This document shows positions 38,470 to 51,920 of a stretch of DNA of 64,000 nucleotides, piece after piece. The stretch covers positions 13,609,895 through 13,673,894 of the forward strand of contig NC_039481.1 in the NCBI RefSeq assembly GCF_003590095.1, given 5' to 3'. Within the stretch, counting starts at the first letter, position 1; each line of letters opens with the position of its first letter. A model generated the notes under the pieces. That model had not been told where the DNA came from, did no database searches, and saw only the letters and a list, made by a program, of their open reading frames with translations. The translations under genes and the position numbers were made by a program. The stretch is from Trichoplusia ni (Eukaryota > Arthropoda > Insecta > Lepidoptera > Noctuidae).

Positions 38470-40270
38470 GATAGCGTTCGACAAACAATGAGTGACACTG
38501 TTGCGAAAGTTACGATGAAATTGAGTGAAGGGTGAAATTATTGATTTGTTTTTTTATTTTAATGAGACGGTAAAGCATTAATAGTTCTTTGTGAAGGCAG
38601 TCATTCATTACTTTAAGTGGTTCAATATTGACATACTCAAAGGTGGTACTTTAGGTGCCTGACCTTTAAATAAATTATCTCTTTATTAGAGGTTAACTTT
38701 GTTGACCGAAACTAAAGTAAATTAATAATGTTCTAGTTCGTCTAAAACAAATAGATATAACAAAAAAAACAGCTTAAAATAAATCTTTTTTTTTTTTTTA
38801 AAGTGTTCGTGAACTTATTAATAAAATTAAACTAATAATGTTATGGATTTCAAACAAAAAAGCTACTGGCATGCTGCAATTTGTGAAAAACTCGACATTT
38901 CTTATTTAAAATATTAAAAAAAAACTTCCCCAACGTCAGCAGATTTAAAAAATATAACTTTTAAACTGTTAAGGTGAATACACTTGAGCTAAATTATAAT
39001 AGCTAATGACGTTATCTCCGGGACGCGGCCAGAATCACAATGAACAATCAAAACGTGAGAATAGCAAAATAAGTTGATAGTAACAGAAAATTCACTTTTA
39101 ACTGATAAATTTTATTGTATTTAGTGGTTTCATTGTTACCATTTGGCGTTTCTAGAAAACGAAGCTATATATTTTATAGGTTTTTATTTAAAGTAGGTCC
39201 TATCAACCTTTGTATATATCTGATTTTGTTCTGATTTTAAGTTCAAAATATTTTTTTGGTCATGAAAAATTCTCGTTGATTTCTTTTTCATTGTATATGC
39301 CATACTTATTGACCGTAAGTGAAGTTTTATTACAAGAAAAATATACCATAATAATAATTAAACCGTAACCTACTTTCACAATAAGGATTTAATAGTCAAA
39401 GATTAAGCCCAAGTTCAGCATTAAAAGTTTACAAATAAGTATTAATATTCGATAGGTCGTGATCTTATTAAAGTACTTCATTATTTATTAATAGCCTCTA
39501 AAACCGAAGTTCTTCCAACAATATAAAACATTCAGAAGGCTTTTCCTTCAGGTCACTATTTTTCCATAGTAAAACAATCACAGCGAAATCAAAAGTTGAC
39601 CTAAACTATTGTAAGTTGTGCCTAAAATTACCTAAACTTCGGTAATTTTTAGGTGCGAAAGGGTGAAATCGGAAACTCATTACTAAGACCCCGCTGTCTG
39701 TCTGTGTGTCAACAAGCTATATCTAAAAAGCTAAAAAAAAACAGAAACTAGATACAAAGATGCTGATTTTTTCAAAAGATCAGAAATAGAAGTGCTTGAT
39801 ATTCGCAGTCAACAGTAATTATAAGAGCTACTTGGCCTTAACTTAACACAAGTTTGGAGTGAGATTTCTGTCTATCTGCCTGTTCTTTGACAAAGATAAA
39901 TTAATTACATGAATAATAATTATAATGTGTCGAATTTATTTCGCGTGAAGCTGTTAATTAGGGCCCTTGTCTAGAACGTAATATTTGCTTCATTAACACG
40001 TAAGGAGTTCAGAATATATTTGGGAATAGACGAGGGATTAATACAAAACCGTCTGGATTGTGATGGATTTTATTTGTAAGTCTTGTACTTAATTTTGGAT
40101 TTCGTCTTAATATGTTTTTCGAATCGAAATGTTTTTTGGGGGAATGGATTAGGTATTAAGCTTTTGATACATGCAAGTAAATGGTTCATTAAAAGCCCTT
40201 AGAATAAAAACTGGGGGTTAATTAAGCGCTCGCAATATCTACTAAGTATTTTTGATACCTATGTATGTTG

Positions 40271-40390
40271 TCTCGCGGGGCCCCGATCCCAAAGTTTTAT
40301 GTCACCCAGACTCAGGACAAGGGGTCACGCAACACGTTGCACGCAGTGGATTTGGCGGGGTGACGTTAACCAGCTATCCGTGCAGTTGTC
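40271..40390 (-). repeat. tRNA-related SINE-like fragment, second family
   Basis: The minus strand reads 'cacggatagctggttaacg', then 'gtcctgagtctgggtg' and 'ataaaactttggg'. The 'gtcctgagtctgggtg' tail is typical of lepidopteran SINEs and resembles the tail of the 13130/29641 copies, but the body differs. Confidence 0.55.
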
Positions 40391-42180
40391 AATCTGCTTG
40401 TTCACATAACTAAGTGTTTCTCAGCAACTTCTAAATAATTAAAATTGCAGAATCAAGATGCAGTCTGCCCTCGCTTTCTAACTCTCTATAAAATGTTTAC
40501 TGTATTTAGTATTACACTGTATTATAACCATCAGAAATTCCATTATATTTTTACCGAACACTAAACAAAGCCTCCAGTATGAGTTCTCATTGATATTTAC
40601 ATATCTATTTCTCACGTTCGACATCCTGCGTTACCCCTAACACAGGTTTATCTCACTATCGATAACAGACTACCTTTATACCCCATGTTTGCTTTCCAAA
40701 ACAAACAATGTGTCTTAAAAGATATAAAGTATTAAAGAATAACAGTACAATTGATGTTTTGTGGTAGAAAACATGATTTATTTTATTTTTTTGTGGGAAA
40801 AAATGGAAATGATTAATATCTAAGAAATCGGTATTGGTTTATCCAAAACTTTTACATACCTCTACCTATTGCAAATGCCGTCAGTAATAGGTACTGCTTT
40901 TGTCTTGTTATGAAATTTATTTTTTATCGAGTTTTTAGCAAACTATTATTCCTGCACTACACCATAATATATGGTAAAAGCAAAGCAAAGTTTTTATTTT
41001 GTCACCAAAGTATAAAAGCATTGCACAAAAAAATAATGAAGTATTTTCTTAACACTTGTAATGTATTCAAATGTATGTAAAATGTATATTCCACTAAAAT
41101 ATTACACACTTACAAATGCATTCAAAATACCACTTGATTACCAAACTTAACAACACGTGTAAAGAAAATCAATTCTGTTAAGTACCACACATATAAAGTA
41201 TCATTATTATCAAATTATCATAGTTCGTATGAAATAAACACCGAAACACATACTACACATTACCCCCTCCGTTCACAGTCGGGTATCAAAACCAGATATG
41301 TTTCATAACACCCAAAATGGCCGTTTAACGCGACATCGAATAAAAATGTTCGTTATTATAGATAATAAGTTGTAATTTATAACTTAAACGTGTATGGAGA
41401 AGTTATGGGAAACCATAGCGATGTAACAATCAAGACGTAATAAGGTTGTCACTTTGATTTCGTGGGGAATTAAAAAAATTGAGATGCTGGCACGAAAGAG
41501 AGTTTAAATTAGGTATTTTTCTTAGAAAGAAGACTGATGTCAATTGCTTTTAGAACCAGGTTTTTACTGCTAGGTACGCAAATTTCTAACCTGAATTTGG
41601 TACGTCCTTTCTTGGGTTCGTACTAAAACTAAGTGCACACATATTCGTCCATTAAATCGAATAATTAACTTAAAATGAAGACCATTCCAATTATGTCATC
41701 GTTAGCATTAACTTTTTTTAACTATATAAACTTAAGGAAAGATCATTATTGTTCTTTTGTTGAAACAATTCCCGATGTCAATTTCATAGCATGAAGAATG
41801 TTTTACAACTAGAATAAGTTGACAGTTTGAAAACTCCCGTATTCTAAAGTCTAGGCGTCTAGCCATAAACTAGAAAGTAGTTTCTTCAAATCTTCAAAGT
41901 TTAAAACCTGAATATTGCACCTATTGTCACCGGAGCTTATGTTTGCAAAGTTCAGCTCAAAGGAAATAAACTCTGAGATTTATTTACATAGTAAGTGCAT
42001 TTAGTAAGCGGTTATAAATTTAGTTTTATGAGTCTTTTGTCTTAAGTATTTAGGTAAATGCTAGGTGTGCTATACTGACCATTGTTTATACAATGTTTGC
42101 TAGCGAAGTCTGTTGAACATATTTTATTTATTATTGAATTCGATCACATTTATTTATCTACTCCATGTCAAAGAAGTAAA
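40391..42180. other. AT-rich non-coding stretch
   Basis: I see no gene, repeat or structural element here. Confidence 0.45.
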
Positions 42181-42210
42181 CGTTTGCAGTTATGTAACAT
42201 TTTATAATAA

Positions 42211-42256
42211 TGTACTTTCTCTAACAGTGTTTTATTTTATGTTTACAGGTAAGAGT
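42211..42256 (+). other. Best candidate recursive splice (ratchet) site
   Basis: A branch-point consensus CTAAC (42221-42225) is followed by a T-rich tract (42229-42246), TTTACAG with AG at 42247-42248, then GTAAGAG immediately. The branch A lies 24 bases before the junction, the normal distance. Acceptor and donor abut with no exon between, which is the architecture of recursive splice sites known from long Drosophila introns. It implies, if real, a plus-strand gene whose intron spans this point. Confidence 0.35.
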
Positions 42257-42979
42257 CCTGTTCTTCTCGCGTAAGAATATACATCAAAATAGTCAAAGAG
42301 CATATGGATAAATTATGTAAGTTTTAATTTAAATCGATAATAAATAGAGGGGGCTAGATCTCTACATAGAATATTTAAAAAAAAATACTCCACTGAGTCT
42401 TTACAATTATATTTCGATATAATTCATTTTGTTTGTCAGTCCATCCATTCTTATGATCAAAGTTATACGATTCGATGAAAAACATCAAATGTTTTTCCAA
42501 GAAAAAAAAATCCAAAAAAGGTATAAAATCTTTGCAACCTTTTATAAAAACAAAATGTATGCATAACTCCGCGAAAATTAGAGAAAACTTCTCTTTCGAG
42601 AAAATTCTTCTTCCAAGAAAATTTGAAAAGCTGTCAACCCTAAAAGAAATTACTGGTATTACCTTAACGCAGTGAAATTTCTCCAATTAGCGTGTTTCCT
42701 ATCAAATTAATAGCCCATTCACGACAATAAATGTTCGGCGCCCGGATTTAAGTAATAAATTATATTCTACCGTCCATGTTGTTTGATTGGTCTAATGCAG
42801 CTTTTTGTTGACATGTTTTATTCTCTCGTGAGAAGATTTGTCAAGATAACTTCGATATTAAACTTAAATCGTACTTAACACACCTGACAAAATAACTTAA
42901 GAATTATTTATTATTACAAGCATCTATGAGATAAAGAACTTGTTTAAATAGAGTCAGATAATATTGGGACCACTGCTCC

Positions 42980-43053
42980 TGTCATCATCGGCTTAGCCTA
43001 ACTATGTTGGGGTCGGCTTCCAGTCTAAGTCTCTTCCATTCTCCTGTGCTTTG
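42980..43053 (-). repeat. Lepidopteran retroposon 3'-end fragment, minus orientation
   Basis: The plus strand reads 'aactatgttggggtcggctt', then 'ccagtctaa', preceded by 'tcatcatcggc'. On the minus strand this is the 'gactggaagccgaccccaac' end of an extremely common lepidopteran retroposon, ending in a GATGATGA tail. Only the terminal part is present. Confidence 0.75.
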
Positions 43054-46000
43054 AAATAAACATTTTTATATCCTTAATAAATATATAAAAATCGTATGAG
43101 ATAACCATTAGGTGATCAGTGATCAAGATTTAATATGTTTAATATTTATGATTTAATATTCGATGCTTTTGACGAGATTTTTGAAATATACGAAACATAT
43201 AAACATTAAGTAGGCGATTCAAGTTAAGCCTCATTTCTGCCAATTTAAATAATTGTGAATTAGGAGAACTTCACATGAGAGAATGGGCATCACATGGGCT
43301 TAATACACTTCAAAAAGAAATTCCTTTCAAGTGGCAGTTGATTGACAACAAATATTCGGAAGAGCTTTTTACGTGGCATTTTCGTTTCATTCGAGTAACA
43401 TGTTGTCATGCTGGAGGTACTCATAGAGTGATCAATAAGTATGTAGAGTCGGCAACAAAACCACTTGAATTGCAATAATCAGTAGAAACTAGGAAACAAA
43501 ACAGTTAGAAAAAGAACTCTACTTTAAAGTTTCAGAAAATTTGCAGGAAATTTTTCATTGAGCCTCTGCAGCAATATGAAAGTCTTTTCGTTCATCGACT
43601 TTTGTTGCTGGCCGTACATAAAAATTGTCTTTTACGTATTTTACGTAATTACGTCTCTTATTGTTAAGTGCTTAGAGTTCAGTTTCGAATAGCATTGTTT
43701 CCATTGTCGCTTCGACATGTACCCGTAATGACACGTTGATTTACATTCCCCAACTCAAATCAGTACGTTAATCCTATTATAAAGATTCTTAAGACTCATT
43801 TATAAAACCATTTATTCCCATTCACGATTACATAAGCCGCTGTGACACTATTGACACCACGATAAACTTGAAATTTATGCTCGAAAGTAATTTGGGAACT
43901 GTGTTAAAAGGGAAAGCAGAAAGAGAGGTATTTAAAGTGAGATGGCAATAGGTTGGAGTCGGTTATGGCTCAGGTAGTCAAAGTATCGGATTAAGTGATA
44001 TGAGTAATCAAAGTCTTCGGATTCTAAAAGCTAGAAATTTTAATAACAATTTATTAGACATTACATCACCGTTTTATGCGCATGGGAGGCTAGTACCCGA
44101 GAACTACTAGAATTAAGATTGAGAATTTATACGAGATGTAACGGATATGCATAATTTGTATTGTGCATACCAATAAATGAAGTATCTTCGAGGAAAAGAC
44201 GATAAACGTACTTACGACACATAAGGTTCAATTTTCTTTGTGGGAGTACATTATTGCAAGTACAATTTTCTCATTTCGTATCAGTTTTTAAACGAACAAA
44301 ATTGAACTTTGAATAATTTACAAGAGTCAAATAAAATGTTTCTTTTTAGAATAATTCTCAAACAAAACCAGTTTCGAAATTTCTAAATCTATATTACAGT
44401 ATTTTGTTCTTAAAATATACTGAAAACATTCTAGAAAACTCATTAAAACTTGCATACAGACTTCTAAGTAATTATTAAAACCGTAGTCACTGTACTTAGA
44501 GTCTAGTTTTCAAGATTTACATACAGACAAATGGATGACGTAATATTCCAAGAGTGACGTCATGGAAATACGTTTCCTATCGCTGGAGAACAGCTTGTGG
44601 GTTTTGAAAATGAAAAGTATACTGTGGGAGTCCGCTTCAATCTCTTCATTTGACTAACGTGAAAATTGATATTTCATCTGGACTTTCGTATAAATGATTT
44701 TTTTTAAATGGTGCCAAATTGATGGCACTGGGCTGTTTTTCACGCGTCACTACCTATGCGTCTGCTGACCATTGTTTGGTTCTTTATCCCACAGATTATC
44801 ATACAAAATTGTAATCAGAAATGTTGTATGGAAGGACCATAATTTTTCAGTCAAGGATATTAAAGATTTTTTCAGAAAGATTAATTTTCATTTTGGAGAG
44901 TAGACAAGTTTAGAGCAATACTTATAAGTATATTGGCTATAGTATGTGTTATTTCCTGTCTGTATTAAACACATCCCAGAATCTACAACTTCTTTATGAA
45001 GTACCAGCTTCTCACTTCTTTCATAGAATGTTTCATTTTTAAGTGCACAAGACACTACATTTTCATTAAATATTCAGCTTTAAAAGTCTCGAATGCCGCA
45101 CACAGTCAAATAACGAACCGTCTTTAGCTCGAGAATAGTGAAATACAGTCAAAACAAATATAAGTACGAAGTCGAACTGAAATTGTAAGAATGAGGTTTG
45201 CAGGCGAGCACTTGAGTAACACATCACGAAATATTCATACACGGAAGGAACATCTTAAGATTCCGAGTATGCAAATATTGCTTTGCCAACGTTTGAGGTG
45301 GGGTCCAAGTGTAAGCGGGAAACGATTTCAAATTGGACATATTTTGTGTGACTTTTTGGTAGTTTTCTATATTAATCAATACCAAATTCAGTTTAAAGTG
45401 CTTTCAGGGAAGGTTTTTGAATGATCATGTTTGATCCAGATAATTTTAATTAAACAGGAAATGATAATATATTATATCAATCCTTATTTTTAAGTGTATT
45501 CCTTGATTCTTATTGATATAATATCTATGTTACGTAATTTTTTTTCACTTAGGTGTTAAAAATAAAATAATACTTTTCATGACAAATTTTCTTAAAACCC
45601 GCTTATAAAGAAACTAAGACTTATTATGCCTGAAATTTCCTCTCGCTGGCAGTGCGACCATACCTCTATCGCAGTGTATATCTGCAAGTACTCCGGCTGC
45701 GTTTACTGCCGCGACAATGCCAAGTCGTTATTACGAATTATTGGACTTTTTTACTTACGTACCATACGGTTTTAAATTTAGCCGAGTTGAGTTCCAAGAC
45801 GGCTGCGTCGGTATTTTATTTAATACTCCTATTTTGATGTATGAGAACTTTTTAGGTATGCTATAGATTTTTGTAAGATGGCAAATAATTTATTTTATAG
45901 TTAGATGAAAGGAAGACAGAAAAGTTTCTACTCTTATGACTTTTTATCAAAAACAATAAAAAAAGACGTTATGTAAGCTAAACTTCTTTATTCCTCATTA

Positions 46001-49000
46001 TTATTACATACTGTCAGCATATTACCAACCACTGCTGCATTTACTCCTAATATGTATGATTAACCAGTATTAGAGTCGATTTAGAAACAGTTTTCTAACA
46101 CCACACCATATTCGTACTATTAAACCTCCTTATAATTCGTGGTCTCTATAACTAATGACGCACATGTAAAGACTATTTCTTTTGTACTTTCTAAAGTACC
46201 CTTTATTCTCAAAAGCATCCATGTTACAGAAGATTGAAAATACGCAGGACCTACGTCACTGCATCTTGTTGAACCCAGTTCAAGCGCAAATATGAAATAT
46301 GTATGTCATGTCGTGTAAGCAATAGTGAGTCGACTCCGCTTTACTGGAGTAAGTACTTATGCTTACGGTGCGATGTTCGGAGAACTAATATTTAAATGAA
46401 TAAAAGAGTTTTAATATTGTCTGGTCTGTTTAAGTCGACGCCATTTGGAATTGATTCTTCTTTTAATTGCATCAAGGTTGGTTTTTAGTAGACATGTTTT
46501 TGGCGAATGAGGATTATTTCACCTTTTAATCCCATCTCGATGAATTCTAAGCCGATTTCAGAGTTATCCACTATCTGCTTTCACCGCAAAAATACTCCAT
46601 ACACTAAATACCACTTACAAATTCATCTGTAATAAAAACTTCATAAAAAAACCCATACAACCATAATCAAATTATCATAACCGCTTCTAATCTTACCTAA
46701 TCGTGAAAACAAAGGAAAATGATCTTTAATGCGTTGCTTATCCTTCTTTTTGTTTCTACGCGTATGTAGTACATCCCATAAGGTATGGAGAATGAAGCTA
46801 TAAGGGCTGTGAGGGCTTGTGGTAGCGAAACGGCAGATGCATGCGGTTTATGATGATTGCACGTCAAGAAACAATAGCCACTTATTGTATGGCCTACGTT
46901 CGAGATGTAAAAGGACTGGAAGTGGTCTTGCAGACGTCGATTTTGCTTTTTTACTTGGTGGTTTTTTGGGTGCCAATAGTGAAACTATTACTTGTGGTTT
47001 TTACAGTGTGGTTTTGGAAGAGATCCTCCCAATTTACAAAACTCGTCACTTGCTACCAGTCCAAGACAATATCTAAGCTTCGTACCTCTTTTGCTGGAAC
47101 TAATTGGAACTGATACAGCTGCGTAATATACTTCGTTAAAACATTAGTATGTCACTAGCGCTGCCCTAGAAATTTCGCAATGACCTGACACAAACAACAT
47201 AGTATATCGCTGTCGGTATTCTACGAAATGGAACTAACACCTATTTTACGATTCTCGAAATCGAGCAAGTTCACCATAATCGACATCTGAAATCGATTTA
47301 GTTTTAAGATTTTTCGTTTTTATCATAGATTTGCTTAAATATTTGTGCTCGTGAAGTTAAACTTATTTGGTTAACTAAGCCAAGTCGAATGGTAGCATCA
47401 AATGATTTAACATCGATTTCGCTAGTCATGCATTAACCCTACAGTTTACCCATAACAGTAACTCGAGAATAATCTCTAGCCATTATCTGAATCCCTTTTT
47501 GATAAATCGTGAAGATACAAAGTCTGCCATTTAAGAAATAGTGCTCGGATGCTAGTGAAAGTTTTATTTCGAAAGGATAAAGATCTTTGCCGTGAAACGA
47601 ATAAATGAACCGAATACGTTTTTATTACGTTTGAGATAACAGATTTTGTACTTATAGAAAGCAGGTATTTACTTTGTGACTGTTATTTTTGGTTAGTAAA
47701 CCTTAGTAATTTCGTATCATTTCTTATATTATTTAATTTGAAATAGTATGTAACCGAAGCGTTAATTAATTGTAGTATTAGCAGAGGCTACCGCTATTAC
47801 ACTGTTTTAAGTAACGAATTATGTTCTTCCCAGAGAAAATTGATTTTGAAAATAGTTCGCCTAAATTTTGATAATGGGACTGCATATTCAAATCGTTCGT
47901 TAATCTATTTACACTGGCCGTTTGATTCCATTTTCAAAACGCAATTGATGTCGTTTATTCTTCTTTTTCGGCGGTTTCCGCCTTTTCCATTCGGCGTGTA
48001 TCTCGGATACTTTGTTGTTCGATATCATTGGTCGGCATCGGAATGGCCGTCACGTTTCACCCCCACTAACGACACAGTTTTATCAACCGCCGGACACAGT
48101 TGAAAGAGTTACTCGTACGGGTTTGTAGGTAGCAACGGAAAATTGAAGGTGAGATGTGAAATGAGAGGTATTGAGTATTTGGAAAATCGAATTTTACGAT
48201 TCTTTTCATCTATATGTTGTATTTTTTTACTGAAAAGACTTTCATTCACTTCTAACGGTGCAGAGAATTTAACAGATTTAGGTTACCTAATACTTTTTTC
48301 AGATAGTCTTAAAAATCAACAATGGAATTTTACCGGTATTTACCTATTCAAGCCACAAAAAATCGCACAAAACATCATTCAAAATTCACCAAGTATTTTT
48401 TCTTTTTCTACGGATGAAAAAACATTTTTAGTTTTTCCATTCGTAACACGAACCGCAGTGGATCTTTTATTGACTAGTGGCAGAACCCGACGCCGCACGT
48501 CTACGCGAATCTCCACCGAGCGTATGAAATCTGCGCCACAGAATATAATATTACACTTTGACAATGATGAAATATGGTGACACGGTTTAACTTTTGTGCC
48601 TACACGGCTGAAGGAATTTTGGGGCAACGAATTGCAAATAATGTGAAGGTATAGAATTGTTAATTTATTAATTGTTAAATATTTTAATTTATTGTTTGAG
48701 GATTTCGAATTGATATAAATGTCTGAATTTTGACGTAACTTTGAACCGGATTGTTTGATTAAACAGTTTAGCAATGCTAAACAAATAACTACAAAGGAAA
48801 GTCACTGTTTAATTTACTATGTCAATATTTAGAATGCTTTAATAGGTCGTTGATAGCCAAAACATGTTGTGTTTACAAATAAAAACAAGAGTAGGCCATT
48901 GATAAGAGTTGCAGACTGTATGCACATTTTCTTATCTTTCGTATCACAAAAGTAGAGCACTGTTTATTAAGCAGACCTGGTTTCTTTTACAAAATTCACA

Positions 49001-49843
49001 CGCCTCCAAGTTTTTATCACGAAAAATAGAATCAATTTTATTTAACAAATAAAAACTAATTATTATGCATTATTTGCACACAATATACGAGTTTTACTGA
49101 CGCTACTTCATTCTCACACTATATTAAAACGAATTACTATAAAAATAATAATACACAATTACACACATTTTTTAATTAAATTTAATTCTCAATCTTTTTT
49201 TGTTAAAATATTAATCTTTAAAATACAAATGAATTTGTGTCGCATCTGTTTAATATCTACTCTTTGTCACCTCGGGACCACATGAAAGCCGAGCGCGGTT
49301 CTCGTCCCTTCTGACATTCTGAACTATGTCTGTATTATAACTGGAAACTACAGAAACTATTCCGTGTTATCCTAGCGACAAGCTAGTCTACTTAGTTATA
49401 ATAATACTGCTTGTCTTGTCTACTGGAACACGGAAATTCAGAGATCTAATGCGCAAGCAAAATATATTATGTATTGTAGTAGAATTATACATGGTTTCTG
49501 TTATAAAGACGACTGAATTAGTAACTTTGTATATATTTCTGCATATTATGAAATAAAAATAAAGACTTCAATTGCATATTTTTGTAAACTTAAAATACTT
49601 TAAAAATAACGAAAACACAAGACAAATTTTCAAATCCATTGCAAGCTTCAGGCGAAACAATCCCATAAAAGCATCATAAACTAGCAGAAGCTTTCAAATA
49701 ATTCACAAATAAAACACGATCGTATCGAGTGTCGTATCTGCATAACTTTTCTAAACTAATCTTTGTCTGAACAATGAAAGTGTGGCGGGGTATTGGCGCC
49801 TGTTCTTTTACCACCACATTTTAAATTACAACTATTGCGGTTG
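43054..49843. other. Non-coding stretch including the longest chance frame
   Basis: AT-rich. The 145-codon plus frame at 48143-48580, overlapped on minus by a 131-codon frame at 48379-48774, is the longest in the window. It has no recognisable domain and shifts from hydrophobic low-complexity to arginine-rich sequence where local GC rises near 48480-48540. The pair of overlapping frames at 46819-47113 is also unremarkable. A good acceptor without a good donor lies at 45552. Confidence 0.4.
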
Positions 49844-49888
49844 TAGAGAGAGATACCGCCCTATACAGTGTAGTGCGCTCTCTCGCTT
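49844..49888. repeat. Degenerate palindromic element, copy C
   Basis: 'agagagagataccgcc', 'ctatacagtgtag' and 'tgcgctctctcgc' form an imperfect inverted repeat matching the order in copy A at 19706. The flanks differ from those of copy A. Confidence 0.4.
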
Positions 49889-51475
49889 CTTCAACTGCGA
49901 GGTTTTTTCGTTATGAGACCGTGGTAGGGGAGCCTAGTCCCCAGTTCCCTACTGACAGTGCTGTATCACGTTACTTAGGTGACGCTTATGTGCGTGCACA
50001 TCTGTGTGTTTGTAAACGAATTTCTGTATCACGGTAACACGATATTCGGTGACGAAGTGATGATAATGTAATCAGTGGTGGATACATAAACATTGGATTG
50101 ACAATGTGAAACATTTAGATATCAAAATTGAAAAATGTGATATTTTCTTTAGGAAATTAAGTATTATGCATATGCTTAATAAAATATCCTTTTTTGCTAT
50201 TTCACTTCTTATTTTATGGTTGATGCATCACCCGATGGCAGAGTTTAAGCCGCGGTTTTTCACAATCTTGAACAAAAATGAGGTTTAACGGTTTACTACT
50301 ACGCTAATAATGTATCAATGCATTAAGTGCTTGGTTTATTAGTTTGGGTGTACATTATAAAACAGAGTTAACCAGACACAAAACATATGTTTAAGTTTGT
50401 TTTTGATGGGTTAAATTTAGCCCTTTGCTTTATTTTTAACTTTAAAAATAAAGAAAGATTGAAATAAGCTATAAATAACATACTGTGCATAAACAGCATA
50501 AACGGCACAATGGTGATCTTTCTTTCAGTGTAAAAAACATAAGAAAGATATAGTTGTTGTCATTGCATTTGGACGAAGATATTCCAATCAAATAAATGCA
50601 AGTAATAAAAAACTTTCCTGAAAGTCGTCTATTACGTCACCAATCACCAGTAACAATTTACCTATCTCGCTACCCAGTCGAAACTACCCAATAAAACATA
50701 GCCGTACATCGCTGGCACTAAATCTGCCACAAAGTACCGCTGTTTATTTCCTCAAACTGAATAGAGTTCCATTTCAAAAGTTTAGTCGGCCTCGTATCAG
50801 TATCGTGTGAATGACGGCCTATTTTTAGGGGCAGCCTATTTCTGTATATGGTAAGGGAGTAAATTCGCTAGTTTGTCTTGTAAAGATTAAATTAAAACCA
50901 CGTTTTGATCGGATAGTTGATGCACAATATGTTCGCAAGAGTCTTAAACCTCTAACCGAACAGAGCTATGAAGGAATCTTAGCTATGCTGCTTTCCACAC
51001 GAGGTTTTACGTTTGGTATAATAACCTACCAAATTAATATTACTCATAAAATGTATTATTTTTATTTAATTTTCCCGTTTGTATTTCTTACATTTAAAGT
51101 AACTTGATATTCGTACCTAGCCTTTAGCAATCACAGGCGAAGGGTTGTTTTGAAATCATTCTTGTGTTGAACGCGGGTCCTTTAGCGCAAAGGAAAATGC
51201 CTGGTGGGCCTCGACGATGTTAAGTTATTCATATCTTGTAATAAGAGTTTGGCGTAAAGGTCAACTTGCCAACTTGGGCGAGGAACATGATTTTAATAAG
51301 TCAAGTATATTCGCCGACTATAGGTCTTTATTAAAGAGAAAGTAGTGGAAAAAAAATATATCACATAGGGACTGAAAGAATATCCTACGCATCTACAAGG
51401 ATTTATTATTTGACAATAGCTACAGTAACCTTAAAGATAAATCCCATACACCTTCAAGCATAAGGCCCACATAAA

Positions 51476-51517
51476 TTTCGTTTGAAATCAATATAATTAT
51501 ATTGATTTCAAACGAAA
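51476..51517. repeat. 42-bp perfect palindrome with no spacer
   Basis: Every base pair from 51476/51517 inward to the centre between 51496 and 51497 was checked and is complementary, giving two 21-bp arms that meet directly at AATT. Neighbouring bases (51475 A, 51518 C) break the symmetry. It is AT-rich and non-coding. Confidence 0.9.
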
Positions 51518-51880
51518 CAATGTCTCAAATAAACGATAAAACTTTTTACCAAGCGAAATGCACCAAGAACGTACCAAAAATTTCTCAGTACAAAGGTTAA
51601 ACCAACACGCATAAATCGACAGGATTGAGAACTACCAGCAGTAAGCCCATTGCCCCTAAATGCACTAAAAACGATAAAAAATAGTACCAATACTATAAAT
51701 AACACTAAAATGATGGAGGGAACACATCCCGCCCTCACTTATCACTCGCACCCCACGGTATTTTGACCCCGCGTTTAAAAGCCGCTCTTTGCATGGACGA
51801 CGAGGGTTTTTACATTTTTTTATAAAGAAATGTGGTTTGAATAGAAAACTCACTTATTGCGCCCTAAGCAAAGTCTACAT

Positions 51881-51920
51881 CGTCTAATGTATGAATGTCT
51901 GTCGTTTGCAGGTGAGTCCC
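51881..51920 (+). other. Weaker candidate recursive splice site
   Basis: GTTTGCAG (AG at 51910-51911) is followed at once by GTGAGT, a full-strength donor. A CTAAT branch-like word lies at 51884-51888, 24 bases before the junction. The pyrimidine tract is only moderate and contains purines. Confidence 0.2.

Larger units (their letters stand above)
29756..40270. other. Long non-coding stretch with isolated CpG-rich patches
   Basis: Apart from the patches at 32045-32180 and 38385-38490 and the hairpin at 35490-35534, this 10.5-kb stretch is AT-rich and shows no sustained coding frame; the longest, 85 codons on minus at 34008-34265, has no motif. A 14-base T run lies at 38786-38799. Confidence 0.45.

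Noticed and set aside
42375..42686. 103-codon minus ORF and 66-codon plus ORF on the same bases
   Set aside because: Lysine/phenylalanine-rich mirror frames caused by A- and T-runs; no sign of coding on either strand.
45535..45560. Splice acceptor with eight Ts and CACTTAG at 45552
   Set aside because: The acceptor is good but is followed by GTGTTA, a poor donor, and by AT-rich sequence with no exon-like frame.
46690..46715. Recursive splice site on the minus strand (AG|GTAAGA at 46697/46696)
   Set aside because: It has a fair pyrimidine tract, but no other minus-strand element supports a minus-strand gene. Its existence shows that such junctions arise by chance here and tempers the plus-strand candidates.
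48143..48580. Longest ORF, 145 codons, as a gene
   Set aside because: No domain, low-complexity start, arginine-rich end tied to local GC, and overlapped by a 131-codon frame on the other strand; frames this long are expected occasionally by chance in 64 kb.
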